Source of the DNA: JAFAGO01 sp031987605
GTDB lineage: Bacteria; Bacteroidota; Bacteroidia; Flavobacteriales; Weeksellaceae
DNA length: 64,000 nucleotides
Assembly (NCBI GenBank): GCA_031987605.1
Contig: DALZZF010000005.1
Span: forward strand, 62,001-126,000
Direction of reading: 5' to 3'
The translations under genes and the position numbers were made by a program. The notes beneath the pieces were generated by a model. The model made no database searches. It was not told the origin of the DNA and saw only the letters and a program-made list of their open reading frames with translations. Positions 52,721 through 61,940 of the stretch are shown piece by piece. Every line of letters starts with the position of its first letter. The stretch's first letter is position 1.

Positions 52721-52830
52721 TGTCCCGTGGAGACAAATTGTTTATAGAACAATTGAGAAGATAAATCCGATCTCCGTAGATTCTGTGTACAATTAATATA
52801 TACGCTATGAACAGATTGCTCTACAGAGCA
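52721..52830. repeat. Tandem short hairpins of the CC..GGA / tail family
   Basis: Three hairpins in 110 bp. The first has core CCGTGGA and tail TTGTTTATAGAA; the second has core CCGT and tail TCTGTGTACAA; the third is a perfect TGCTCTACAGAGCA. The tails resemble those at 11688 and 40291. Confidence 0.5.
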
Positions 52831-52882
52831 TAATCAAAAAAGTGTAAATAACTTCATCTAAGAATTTGTATTTCAAAATAAT

Positions 52883-54091
52883 ATGACAAAAGAACACAAA
52901 CTTCCCGTTACCGTTTTAAGCGGATTTCTCGGTGCTGGAAAAACCACATTGCTCAATCATATTTTACACAACAAAGAAGGTCTGAAAGTCGCCGTTATTG
53001 TGAACGATATGAGTGAAGTGAACGTAGATGCCCGGCTGGTAGAAAATGAAAATACTCTTTCCCGAACCGAAGAAAAACTCGTGGAAATGAGCAATGGCTG
53101 CATCTGTTGCACCCTTCGAGAAGATTTAATGGTGGAAGTGGAAAAACTCGCTAAAGAAAGAAAATTCGACTATCTGCTCATCGAAAGTACGGGAATCAGC
53201 GAACCGGTTCCGGTAGCGCAGACTTTTTCGTATGTGGATGAAGAAAGCGGCATCGACCTTTCCCGTTTCAGTTATATTGATACGATGGTAACGGTGGTGG
53301 ATTGCTATAATTTCTTCAAAGATTTCTGTACCAATGAATTGTTGATGGATCGTGATTTGACTGATATGGAAGGCGATTACCGAACGATTGTCAATCTTCT
53401 CACCGAGCAGGTTGAATTTGCCAATGTCATTATTTTAAACAAAACCGATCTCGTGAATCAGGAAACCGTCGGTCTTTTGAAAGCAGCCCTTCACAAGCTG
53501 AATCCCGATGCAAAAATCATCACTTCACAATTTGGGAAAGTTTCCCCTTCCGAAATTCTCAATACGCATCTTTTCGATTTTGAGGAAGCGCAGGTTTCTG
53601 CCGGCTGGCAAAAGGAACTCGCTGCTGAAAACCACACACCCGAAACCGAAGAATACGGCATCAGCTCATTTGTATTCAGGAATCAAAGACCTTTTCATCC
53701 GAAACGCTTGTGGAATTATCTCAATACCGAATATCCCGAAGGAATTATCCGGGCTAAAGGCTTATTCTGGCTGGCTTCGCGCCGCAATGATGCACTGAAT
53801 TTTTCGCAGGCTGGCGGTTCTACACGCTTGGAAAGAGCCGGAGTCTGGTGGTGCAGTATGCCGATGAATGAACGGATGAATTATGCTTCTTTCCTCAATA
53901 ATCAGCAGTTTATTGAAGAACGCTGGAGTAAAGAATGGGGCGACCGTATCAATGAACTCGTATTTATCGGCCAGGATATTGATAAGGAAAAAATGACGCA
54001 CGAACTGGAAAATTGCCTTCTTCACGAAGATGAAATAGGAATGTTCAACGGCGGAAGGACCTTTGAAGATCTTTTTCCGAAGGATATTTAA
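52883..54091 (+). CDS. COG0523 (CobW/G3E family) metallochaperone GTPase
   Basis: 402 residues. Walker A LSGFLGAGKTTLLNH (about 12-26), the metal-binding NGCICCTLRED with CxCC (Cys73, 75, 76), the switch LLIESTGISEPVPVAQ, NKTDLV for guanine, and the CobW C-terminal domain with AKGLFWLASR. This is the zinc-insertion type rather than the cobalamin CobW, judging from the adjoining Zur-like regulator and MerC. It is thought to supply zinc to client enzymes under starvation. It is followed by a zinc-dependent phosphatase gene after 78 bp. Confidence 0.93.
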   Translation: MTKEHKLPVTVLSGFLGAGKTTLLNHILHNKEGLKVAVIVNDMSEVNVDARLVENENTLSRTEEKLVEMSNGCICCTLREDLMVEVEKLAKERKFDYLLIESTGISEPVPVAQTFSYVDEESGIDLSRFSYIDTMVTVVDCYNFFKDFCTNELLMDRDLTDMEGDYRTIVNLLTEQVEFANVIILNKTDLVNQETVGLLKAALHKLNPDAKIITSQFGKVSPSEILNTHLFDFEEAQVSAGWQKELAAENHTPETEEYGISSFVFRNQRPFHPKRLWNYLNTEYPEGIIRAKGLFWLASRRNDALNFSQAGGSTRLERAGVWWCSMPMNERMNYASFLNNQQFIEERWSKEWGDRINELVFIGQDIDKEKMTHELENCLLHEDEIGMFNGGRTFEDLFPKDI

Positions 54092-54169
54092 AGGTAAATG
54101 AAAATTTAATTCCCTGTTAATGCAATTTTGTTTCAATAATTTCAAACTTGCACTCCAAATTAATTAAAA

Positions 54170-55564
54170 ATGGAAAGAAGAAAATTTCTCAAAGGTTCGG
54201 CGTTGTTATCCGGATTGTTCGCTTTAAATCCTCTGGATTTGCTGGCTTCATCACCTGAAAAAAATCTAAGTTCAACAAAAGGAACTGCCAAAAATATTAT
54301 TTTTATGATCAGCGACGGAATGAGTTCCGGAACATTGGCAATGGCCGATTTATATTCCAGAAGAATTCTCGGGAAAAGCACCAACTGGATGAATCTTTAT
54401 CTCGAAAATAAAGCTTCCCGCGCTTTGATGGATACCGCATCAGCAAGTTCTATTGTTACGGATTCCGCTGCGGCAAGTTCGGCTTTCGGTGGCGGAACAA
54501 GAGTGAAAAACGGAGTGCTGAACACCGGATCAAATGGCGAAAAATACCTCCCGATCTGGCAGGAATATAAAAAGAAAGGCAAAAAAGCAGGTTGCGTAAC
54601 GACCGTTACCATTACCCACGCCACTCCTGCAGGATTCTGTATTAATTCAGAGAAAAGAAGTGCCGAACCCGAAATTGCAGAAATGTACGCCGAAATCGGT
54701 TTTGATGTAATGATGGGTGGTGGCGATGAATTCTTTAACCTTGAAAAAAGAAAAGATAAAAAAGATGTTTATGCAGTTTACAAACAGAAAGGTTATCAGA
54801 TTGCTAAAGAACGTTCCGATCTGAAAAATGTGCAGAAAAATAAACCTTTGCTGGGTGTTTTTAATACCGGAGGTTTACCGTATTCCATTGACCGACAGAA
54901 TATTTCCTCCCTTCAAAATACCCCGACTTTGGCAGAAATGGCAAAAACCGCCATGGACCAGATGAAAGATCACAAACAAGGTTTTGTTCTGCAAATCGAG
55001 GGCGGAAAAGTGGACTGGGCTGCACACGCCAATGATGTTGCCGCACTTATTCACGATCAGTTGGCGTTCGATGAAGCCATAAAAACCGTGATGGATTTTG
55101 CAGAAAAAGACGGCAACACTTTAGTCATTATTACCACCGATCACGGAAACGCCAATCCGGGAACAATCTATGATGCCGAGGCCAACAAAAAATTTGAAAG
55201 TATTGCTCAATATAAAAATACCAATGAATATTTGTTGAATGCCTTGCACGCTGATTTTAACCTGCAACAGATTAAAGATTTGGTGTATGAAACCAACAAA
55301 TTCAGTTTGACTGACAAAGAAGCTCTTGAGCTGCTCGGATTTTACAACGGTTTGGAAAAAGAAGACGGTTTGTACAACTATAAAAAATTACCATATAAAC
55401 TTTTTTCGGAAATTCAGAAAAAGCATAATTCCGTGGGTTGGATCAGTATGGATCATTCGGGCGATTATGTGGAACTGGCGATGTATGGTCCGGGAAGCCA
55501 ATATCTGAAACCTTTTATGAAGAATACGGATGTTCACGATCTGATGAAAAAAGTTTTGGGATAA
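54170..55564 (+). CDS. Alkaline phosphatase (PhoA family), Tat-type signal
   Basis: 464 residues. MERRKFLKGSALLSGLFAL carries a twin-arginine motif. The metal site starts NIIFMISDGMS. The nucleophile serine lies in IVTDSAAASSAFGGG. Further zinc ligands lie in KVDWAAHANDVAA, LVIITTDHGNANPG and WISMDHSGDYV. Family members hydrolyse phosphomonoesters outside the cytoplasm with two Zn and one Mg. Folding before Tat export would let the COG0523 chaperone upstream load zinc in the cytoplasm, which is an attractive inference from the neighbourhood. Confidence 0.92.
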   Translation: MERRKFLKGSALLSGLFALNPLDLLASSPEKNLSSTKGTAKNIIFMISDGMSSGTLAMADLYSRRILGKSTNWMNLYLENKASRALMDTASASSIVTDSAAASSAFGGGTRVKNGVLNTGSNGEKYLPIWQEYKKKGKKAGCVTTVTITHATPAGFCINSEKRSAEPEIAEMYAEIGFDVMMGGGDEFFNLEKRKDKKDVYAVYKQKGYQIAKERSDLKNVQKNKPLLGVFNTGGLPYSIDRQNISSLQNTPTLAEMAKTAMDQMKDHKQGFVLQIEGGKVDWAAHANDVAALIHDQLAFDEAIKTVMDFAEKDGNTLVIITTDHGNANPGTIYDAEANKKFESIAQYKNTNEYLLNALHADFNLQQIKDLVYETNKFSLTDKEALELLGFYNGLEKEDGLYNYKKLPYKLFSEIQKKHNSVGWISMDHSGDYVELAMYGPGSQYLKPFMKNTDVHDLMKKVLG

Positions 55565-55712
55565 AGGTTTTAATTACTTTTTTCTCTGAAGTTTTCGGGT
55601 TCATTTCCCTCAAAAATATTTTGTATGAAATCGCCATTAGCAATTTTTGCAAACAAATACCAATGAAGATAGGGCGATTCTATATGACCATTAAAAATAT
55701 ATAAATCTACAG

Positions 55713-56621
55713 ATGAAAAACAATCAACAATATGACGTTATTATCATCGGTGGCAGTTATGCCGGACTTTCAGCAGCGATGGCATTGGGAAGATCATTGC
55801 GAAATGTTCTGATCATTGATAGTGGGAAGCCTTGCAATCGATTCACGGCGCATTCGCATAATTTTATCACACACGATGGCGAAAAACCTGCTGAAATTGC
55901 TGCCAAAGCCAAAGAACAGGTATTGGAGTATGAAATCGTTAAATTTCACAAGGGTTTTGCTTTGTCCGCAATTAAGACCGGAAATCTATTTGAAATTAAA
56001 ACCGAATCAGGAGAATATTTTTCTGCCCGAAAACTGATTTTTGCTACAGGAATTAAAGATATTTTTCCTTACATCAAAGAGTTTGAGGAATGTTGGGGAA
56101 AATCCGTCATTCATTGTCCGTATTGTCACGGCTATGAATTTCGCAGAAAGAAAACCGCCATTGTTGCCAACGCAGAACGTGCTTTTCATTTGGTAAGTCT
56201 GGTGAATAATTTAACCCCTGACATCAAAATTATTGTACAGGGAAAGTCCGAATTCAGTGAAGAACAAACCCAAAAATTAAATCAACATCAGATTCCGGTT
56301 ATTGAAAAAGAAATTGCGGAAATCATTCATCAGAATGGACAAATCGAACAATTAATTTTTAATGACAGAAGCAGAATTAATGTTGAGGCTGCCTATTTTT
56401 CCATTCCTTTTGAACAACATTGCAAAATACCGCGGGATTTGGGTTGTGAACTCAATGAAATGAATCTTCTGAAAACCGATTCATTCCAGAAAACAACTGT
56501 TCCCGGAATTTATGCTTGTGGCGACAACTGTAGCCCGATACGTTCCGTGGCTTATGCTGTTGCGACCGGGAATATTGCCGGAGCAATGGTCAATCACGAA
56601 CTTTGTGCAGAATATTTTTAA
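55713..56621 (+). CDS. Thioredoxin-reductase-like FAD/NAD(P) oxidoreductase
   Basis: 302 residues. FAD motif DVIIIGGSYAGLSAAMALGR at the N-terminus, redox pair in HCPYCHGYE (Cys135, Cys138), ATGIKDIFP and a late second FAD motif GIYACGDNCSPIRSVAYAVATGNIAG. This is the short TrxR-like group with an HCPYCHGYE active site. Its partner is unknown, but the thioredoxin-like protein encoded at 59076 is a possible one only if exported redox is coupled. It stands 148 bp after the phosphatase gene. Confidence 0.92.
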   Translation: MKNNQQYDVIIIGGSYAGLSAAMALGRSLRNVLIIDSGKPCNRFTAHSHNFITHDGEKPAEIAAKAKEQVLEYEIVKFHKGFALSAIKTGNLFEIKTESGEYFSARKLIFATGIKDIFPYIKEFEECWGKSVIHCPYCHGYEFRRKKTAIVANAERAFHLVSLVNNLTPDIKIIVQGKSEFSEEQTQKLNQHQIPVIEKEIAEIIHQNGQIEQLIFNDRSRINVEAAYFSIPFEQHCKIPRDLGCELNEMNLLKTDSFQKTTVPGIYACGDNCSPIRSVAYAVATGNIAGAMVNHELCAEYF

Positions 56622-56683
56622 AAATATATGCATTTAAGATAATATATTTTTCAATTAATAATTAGAATTACTAATATTATATT

Positions 56684-56712
56684 GTTAGATTAATCTAACT
56701 TTTGTATATTTG
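56684..56712 (+). promoter_or_regulatory. TonB-receptor promoter with a perfect 16-bp palindrome
   Basis: GTTAGATTAATCTAAC (56684-56699) is a perfect palindrome. The -7 box TATATTTG (56705-56712) follows 5 bp later, so a bound repressor would cover the -33 region. The half-site resembles DtxR-type TTAGG sites more than the GCAACA palindrome near the Zur gene. The regulator is unknown. Confidence 0.6.
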
Positions 56713-56742
56713 CGTGATGAAATTTAAAATTAGCATTATAAA

Positions 56743-59064
56743 ATGAATAAAATAAGAATACCTGTACTTACTTTGTGCTGCTCACTTGTCGTATTTTTGG
56801 GAAATGCCCAAACTGCAAATGATACCATCATCGGGAAAAAAGATAAGATTGCAACCAAAGATGTGGACGAGGTCGTCATCACAGGAACGCTGAAACAAGT
56901 CCGGAAATCCGAAAGTCCGGTTCCCGTGACCATTATTTCGGCAAAAATTTTTCAGAAAAACCCGACTTCCAATGTCGTGGATGCACTTTATCAGATCAAC
57001 GGGCTGAATCCTCAGGTGAACTGCAATATGTGCAACACTTCCGACATCGGAATCAACGGAATGCAGGGACCTTACACCATGATTCTGATTGACGGAATGC
57101 CGATTGTAAGCTCACTTTCTTCAGTTTATGGTTTGAGCGGAATCCCGAACAGCATTATTCAACAGGTGGAAATCGTGAAAGGGCCTGCATCCTCACTCTA
57201 CGGTTCCGAAGCGATTGGTGGCGTCATCAACATCATCACCAAAAAAGCAAGTCAGGCACCGAAATTTTTTCTGGATTATAATTCTTCCACCTGGGGTGAA
57301 CTTTCAGGAAATACCGGTTTTAGTGCAAAATTGAACAAGAATGTATCAACCCTGTTTAATGTGGACGGCTATTATTACAACACGCCAAAAGACCAGAACA
57401 ACGATGGTTATATGGATAAAACTTTGCAGGAAAGAATTTCTTTATTTAATAAATGGGATTTTAAACAGAAATACGATAAAACCGCAAGCGTGTCGCTCCG
57501 TTATTACAACGAAAACCGTCACGGCGGCGAAATGGGGTGGAACAAAAATCACCGTGGTTTCGTCGATTTTAATGAACCGGACAACGATCCAAATTCGCCC
57601 GGCTACAACGGTGATACGGTTTTACCGAACGGCTATACCGTTTATAATCAGAAATATGCAAAAGGATTTCGGGTTCCAAGATTTATGACCGAAGCCGAAA
57701 AACAGGAATGGATGCAAAATGTACGAAACGTAAATCCCGATGCACAGTTTGCCGACGATATGAAATATCAGGAATCCATCTACACCAGCCGTTTTGAAGC
57801 CGTCGGAAAATGGGAACTGCCGATTAAGGAAAATGTCACCATTCAGGCATCCTACAACCAGCACGACCAGAATTCTGCCTATGGAACCGAACTTTTTATG
57901 GCGCATCAAAAAACCGCTTTCGGACAATTATATTGGGATAAAAAACTCGGCAACCACGATGTTTTAGCCGGAGTTGCATACCGATATACGTGGTTTAAAG
58001 ACAACACCATTGCTTCCAATAACGGAACTTATCCTTTTGAAACTTATTTGCCCGGAATTTTTGTTCAGGATTTATGGAAAACCGGCGAAAAAACCAGTTT
58101 GTTATTCGGTTATCGGTTGGATTATGACAAAACACAATCTGCCAACGGAAGCCACGAAAATCTGGTGCATTCTCCAAGAGCGGCATTCAAATTTACGCCC
58201 AATTCAAACCATACATTGCGAGCAAGTGTAGGTACAGGTTATCGTGTGGTGAATATTTTCAGCGAAGATCACCGTGCGCTCAGCGGTCAGTACGAAGCCA
58301 AATTCGGCGAAAATCTTAAACCCGAAAAATCCATCAGCGGAACCCTCGATTATGAGGGAAGAATTGCCACAGAAAGCATTGGTCTTACGTATGATTTCGG
58401 TGCTTATTACACCCATTTCTTCAACAAAATTTATCCGGTAAGAAATGATGAAAACAGGACTTTGACGTACTTTAATGTGGATGGTGATGAATACGCGAGA
58501 AACATCGGTTTGTCTTTGGATATTGCCCTGAATTTCAGTTTTCCGCTTCGGTTGACAGGCGGTGTTTCATACAATAATGCACAGTTGTTTGAGTATGAAC
58601 GAGACGGCGAAGGCAACCGCACCAGCAATGCTGTTGCTGCCCGCGATTTTGAGTTTTCTCCGCGTTGGATGGGCGTTTATTCCGCAAGTTATGATTTCAA
58701 CAAGAATTTTACGGTCGATATTACGGGAGACTGGAAAGGACCAATGGTGCTGCCCACACAAGGCGAAATGGAAACTTTTGATGCAGCCGGAAATAGTACC
58801 GGAAGTGTTACCGATCCGCGTCCGGCGCGTTCGCCTTGGTTCACAAAAATGAATCTGCAGCTGACTTACCGGCTTGATAAAGTTCAGATTTATGGAGGCG
58901 TAAAAAATATTTTTGATTACACCCCAAAATATGTTTTGGTAAATACCGACGATCCGTTTAACGACAGAGCCAATGTTTATGGTGGTTTGCAATTTGATAC
59001 CGAATATAATTATACACCACAGCAAGGTCGAATTGGATATTTGGGACTGCGTTTTAGTTTGTAA
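56743..59064 (+). CDS. TonB-dependent outer-membrane receptor
   Basis: 773 residues. Signal peptide MNKIRIPVLTLCCSLVVFLGNAQ, a TonB box region DVDEVVITGT, a plug domain (about 55-165) with GPASSLYGSEAIGGVINIITK, a 22-strand-type barrel, and an ending GRIGYLGLRFSL with the usual C-terminal aromatic. The plug has Cys94 and Cys97 in NCNMCNTSDIGING, a paired-Cys insertion that could touch a metal. Two genes follow, the first 11 bp after its stop. The substrate is unknown; a metal or metal chelate fits the surroundings. Confidence 0.93.
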   Translation: MNKIRIPVLTLCCSLVVFLGNAQTANDTIIGKKDKIATKDVDEVVITGTLKQVRKSESPVPVTIISAKIFQKNPTSNVVDALYQINGLNPQVNCNMCNTSDIGINGMQGPYTMILIDGMPIVSSLSSVYGLSGIPNSIIQQVEIVKGPASSLYGSEAIGGVINIITKKASQAPKFFLDYNSSTWGELSGNTGFSAKLNKNVSTLFNVDGYYYNTPKDQNNDGYMDKTLQERISLFNKWDFKQKYDKTASVSLRYYNENRHGGEMGWNKNHRGFVDFNEPDNDPNSPGYNGDTVLPNGYTVYNQKYAKGFRVPRFMTEAEKQEWMQNVRNVNPDAQFADDMKYQESIYTSRFEAVGKWELPIKENVTIQASYNQHDQNSAYGTELFMAHQKTAFGQLYWDKKLGNHDVLAGVAYRYTWFKDNTIASNNGTYPFETYLPGIFVQDLWKTGEKTSLLFGYRLDYDKTQSANGSHENLVHSPRAAFKFTPNSNHTLRASVGTGYRVVNIFSEDHRALSGQYEAKFGENLKPEKSISGTLDYEGRIATESIGLTYDFGAYYTHFFNKIYPVRNDENRTLTYFNVDGDEYARNIGLSLDIALNFSFPLRLTGGVSYNNAQLFEYERDGEGNRTSNAVAARDFEFSPRWMGVYSASYDFNKNFTVDITGDWKGPMVLPTQGEMETFDAAGNSTGSVTDPRPARSPWFTKMNLQLTYRLDKVQIYGGVKNIFDYTPKYVLVNTDDPFNDRANVYGGLQFDTEYNYTPQQGRIGYLGLRFSL

Positions 59065-59075
59065 CATTGATTTTT

Positions 59076-59576
59076 ATGGAAGTCAACCGATATAATTTAC
59101 ATTCATTTGGCAGGAAATTCCCATGGCGACTTTTGTTGCCTGGGATTTTCACTTTTTTACTGATGTTGATTTCCACACAGGCAAATGCACAACTGTCTTT
59201 TAAGGAGCTCCATCAAAAAATGCAGCAAGAGCCGAAATACATCATCATGAACATCAGCTCAGAATCCTGTATTTACTGCATGATGCAGCAGAAAAAACTG
59301 AAAAAAGACACTGAACTTCAAAAACGCCTGGAGTCAGAAGTTTACTATTTTCAGTGGATGGTGGAAGAAACCAATGCGATTTCCTTCAATAATAATTACT
59401 TTAAAAACGGAAAAGATTTTGTGGACAAATATGGCAAAACCAAAGATGAAATTATCGGTTATCCGCTCTGGATTGTTTTTGATGAAAATTACCATGTGGT
59501 TTTCCGTAATCCGGGTTTAATGAAAAACGAAGAACTCAATAAAGTGCTGAATGTTCTGAAAAATGAAAAGAAATAA
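59076..59576 (+). CDS. Exported thioredoxin-like protein
   Basis: 166 residues from the ATG at 59076; a TTG 9 bp upstream is unlikely. An N-terminal signal/anchor (WRLLLPGIFTFLLMLISTQANAQ) is followed by a thioredoxin fold with the redox pair ESCIYCMM (Cys65, Cys68) and the cis-Pro region IIGYPLWIVFDE. It begins 11 bp after the TonB receptor, so it should be made with it. It might reduce the paired cysteines of the receptor plug or of a substrate in the periplasm. That link is inference. Confidence 0.82.
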   Translation: MEVNRYNLHSFGRKFPWRLLLPGIFTFLLMLISTQANAQLSFKELHQKMQQEPKYIIMNISSESCIYCMMQQKKLKKDTELQKRLESEVYYFQWMVEETNAISFNNNYFKNGKDFVDKYGKTKDEIIGYPLWIVFDENYHVVFRNPGLMKNEELNKVLNVLKNEKK

Positions 59577-59610
59577 GTACATTGTTCACCTATAAATAAC
59601 TGACTAAGAA

Positions 59611-60666
59611 ATGACCATTTCTAAAGCAATAACCTTAACATTGATATGCATGATGTCTGGATTACATGTGCAGGCACAAAAAATCAGCACTTTGATGAGC
59701 AATGCCAAAAGTGCAACAAGAACCGATGTCAAAATTTCATTAGGAAACAACGAAAATGAATATCTTCCGATAAGCATTTTAAAAGGAAAAGGAAAAGAAA
59801 AAGGCAAAGTTTTCACGATTATTGCGGGAGTTCATGGTTATGAATATCCACCGATTGTTGCCGTTCAGAATTTAATAAAAGAAATTGATCCTGAGAAACT
59901 TAATGGAACAATTATTATTGTTCCAATAGCAAACACAGCTTCTTTTTACGGACGTTCACCGTTTGTAAATCCTTTGGACGGAAAGAACCTCAATACGGCG
60001 TTCCCGGGAAATGCAAATGGCAGCATTACGGAGAAAATTGCGGATTACATTACCCGCGAAATCATTCCTGTTTCGGATGTATTTCTCGACATTCATGGTG
60101 GTGATGCCAATGAAGACCTGTTGCCGTTTATCTGTTATTACAACAATCAAAATGATAAAAACAATACGGAAAACGCAAGAAAACTAAGTGAAGCATCCGG
60201 AATGAAGCACATCGTTTCCTATCCGTACACCATCACGAAAACCGAACCTGCAAAATATGCTTTCAAACAGGCCGTTCAGGATGGTAAAACCGCATTAAGT
60301 ATTGAAGCCGGAAAGTTGGGAACCGTACAATCGGAGAATGTGGAATTGATTAAAAATGCTGTTTTCAGCATGTTGAATGATGCTGGTTACTATCATTTCA
60401 ATACAATGGCTGCGGATGCAAATAAAGTATATTTTGACAATCAGGCATACCTCAAAGTTCCGGAAAAAGGCTTGTTTTACAGTTCTTTAAAAAGTGGAGA
60501 TCAGGTTAAAAAAGATCAGATTTTAGGACAGATAACAAATGAATTCGGAATCCCGACAACAGAAATAAAATCTACAGTAAACGGAACCATTCTTTATAAA
60601 ATCGGCACACCACCCGTGAACAAAGGAGAAACATTATTTTGTATCGGGTTTTCTGATGGTGAATAA
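59611..60666 (+). CDS. Exported M14-type succinylglutamate desuccinylase/aspartoacylase family protein
   Basis: 351 residues. Signal peptide MTISKAITLTLICMMSGLHVQAQ. The zinc-binding HxxE lies in AGVHGYEYPP (His75, Glu78) and the third ligand in FLDIHGGD (His162). SIEAGKLG is the likely position of the catalytic Glu. The C-terminal beta domain (SGDQVKKDQILGQITNEFG) is usual in the family. It is a zinc amidohydrolase acting outside the cytoplasm; the substrate is unknown. It starts 34 bp after the thioredoxin-like gene and is probably the last gene of that operon. Confidence 0.9.
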   Translation: MTISKAITLTLICMMSGLHVQAQKISTLMSNAKSATRTDVKISLGNNENEYLPISILKGKGKEKGKVFTIIAGVHGYEYPPIVAVQNLIKEIDPEKLNGTIIIVPIANTASFYGRSPFVNPLDGKNLNTAFPGNANGSITEKIADYITREIIPVSDVFLDIHGGDANEDLLPFICYYNNQNDKNNTENARKLSEASGMKHIVSYPYTITKTEPAKYAFKQAVQDGKTALSIEAGKLGTVQSENVELIKNAVFSMLNDAGYYHFNTMAADANKVYFDNQAYLKVPEKGLFYSSLKSGDQVKKDQILGQITNEFGIPTTEIKSTVNGTILYKIGTPPVNKGETLFCIGFSDGE

Positions 60667-60710
60667 AACTTTTATTCAGTTGAAAATTTCGCAATCCCGT
60701 GTTTAAAAAA

Positions 60711-60718
60711 TATCTTTG
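60711..60718 (+). promoter_or_regulatory. Candidate -7 box of the nucleoid-associated protein gene
   Basis: TATCTTTG, an exact consensus match, 22 bp before the ATG at 60741. Confidence 0.5.
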
Positions 60719-60740
60719 CGTTTCTGAAAAATTATAAAAT

Positions 60741-61769
60741 ATGTTCTCAAAAATAGTTGTTCATAAAGTCGGCAACAAAATCAATCAGGAATCGCTCATT
60801 CTTTCTCAGGAAGAACTTCAGCTTGATGAAAATATGAAAGAATTGCTGGCAGATTTTTTCCTGAAATCCTTTAAATCCGAAGAGCAGTTTCATTTTTACA
60901 GCGATACTTATTTGGCCAATAATGTGGTGTATGGCGCGGTTTCCGAGATTTTTGAAGATCCGGAGCGTTTTCTCTGGGAAAGCGAAACCATTGCCAAACA
61001 TTTGTACGATGTGGCGGAAAATCCAAGAGTTCAGGGCGGAGAACTTTTTTTAGTGTATTTCGAGGGTAAAACTTCAGATTCTGATCAGGATGACTGCGGA
61101 GAACTGGCCAAAATAGGGATTTTCAAAACCGAAAATAAAGAACCTTTCCTGAAAATATTCCCTCAGAATGAATCTTTCAGCATCGAAAAAGATTTCGGAA
61201 TCGGACTTTCAAAAATTGATAAAGCCGCACTGATTTACAACAACGACAAAGAAGATGGTTTTGTGGTTTCAGCGGTAGACAATAATAAAAAAGGTGATGA
61301 ATACTACTGGTTTGAGGATTTTCTGAAGGTAAAGCAGCGGGAAGACGAATATTTTCAAACACAGGAAACCTTGCAGGTGTACAAAGACTTCATTACCAAA
61401 CAGCTTCCGCAGGAATTTGAGGTTTCGAAAGCGGATCAGGCCGATTTTCTCAACAAATCCCTGAATTTTTTTAAAGAAAAAGAACAGTTCGAATTCGATC
61501 AGTTTACCAATGAAGTGCTGGAAGATCAGAATGTCATTGAAAGTTTTGTGAATTTCAAAACCGATTACGAGCAGGAAATGCAGGTTTCCATTGCAGAGGA
61601 TTTTCCCATCAATACATCGGCAGTGAAGAAAAACCAGCGGCTTTTTAAAAGCGTCATTAAACTCGACAAAAATTTCCACATTTATATCCATGGCGACCGC
61701 AAAAAAATTGAAACGGGACAGGATGAAAACGGCAAGTACTATCGGCTTTATTTTGAGGAGGAGCAGTAA
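60741..61769 (+). CDS. Nucleoid-associated protein (NdpA/YejK family)
   Basis: 342 residues, acidic, no signal peptide. The NdpA pattern is seen at the N-terminus (KIVVHKVGNKINQESLILSQEELQLDENMKELLADFFLKSF) and in GGELFLVYFEGK, GIGLSKIDKAALIYN and a late KLDKNFHIYIHGDRKKIETGQDENGKYYRLYFEEEQ. The family binds the nucleoid; its precise role is not settled. It is a single gene with its own promoter box. Confidence 0.88.
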   Translation: MFSKIVVHKVGNKINQESLILSQEELQLDENMKELLADFFLKSFKSEEQFHFYSDTYLANNVVYGAVSEIFEDPERFLWESETIAKHLYDVAENPRVQGGELFLVYFEGKTSDSDQDDCGELAKIGIFKTENKEPFLKIFPQNESFSIEKDFGIGLSKIDKAALIYNNDKEDGFVVSAVDNNKKGDEYYWFEDFLKVKQREDEYFQTQETLQVYKDFITKQLPQEFEVSKADQADFLNKSLNFFKEKEQFEFDQFTNEVLEDQNVIESFVNFKTDYEQEMQVSIAEDFPINTSAVKKNQRLFKSVIKLDKNFHIYIHGDRKKIETGQDENGKYYRLYFEEEQ

Positions 61770-61820
61770 TTTTGACAAAAATCATATCCGGAACCTTCAA
61801 AAATTGTAATCAAAAAATTG

Positions 61821-61848
61821 TTTGGGCATCATAGAATCGTTAAATTTG
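61821..61848 (+). promoter_or_regulatory. Promoter of mdh (-33 and -7 boxes)
   Basis: TTTG at 61821-61824 and TAAATTTG at 61841-61848, 16 bp apart, fit the Bacteroidota -33/-7 promoter pattern. The leader to the ATG at 61941 would be about 85 bases. Confidence 0.55.
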
Positions 61849-61940
61849 AAAATCAAATCATGAATGCCCTTTTTATCATGTAATGAATATAATGGGCGTT
61901 GAAACTCAATCAAAAAACAAACATTAAACATCATTATATT

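Larger units (their letters stand above)
52500..52882. other. Repeat-rich intergenic region
   Basis: 383 bp without coding sequence. It holds the second GTCAT/ATGAC-type element (52587-52636) and three hairpins: TGTC-CCGTGGA-GACA with AATTGTT-TATAG-AACAATT (52721-52754), ATCT-CCGT-AGAT (52770-52781) and TGCTCT-AC-AGAGCA (52817-52830). The COG0523 promoter should be near its right end; I see no exact -7 box. Confidence 0.6.

Noticed and set aside
61899..61940. 14-residue N-terminal extension of mdh
   Set aside because: The NAD-binding strand of the family begins right at the ATG at 61941; the extension has no counterpart in the family.
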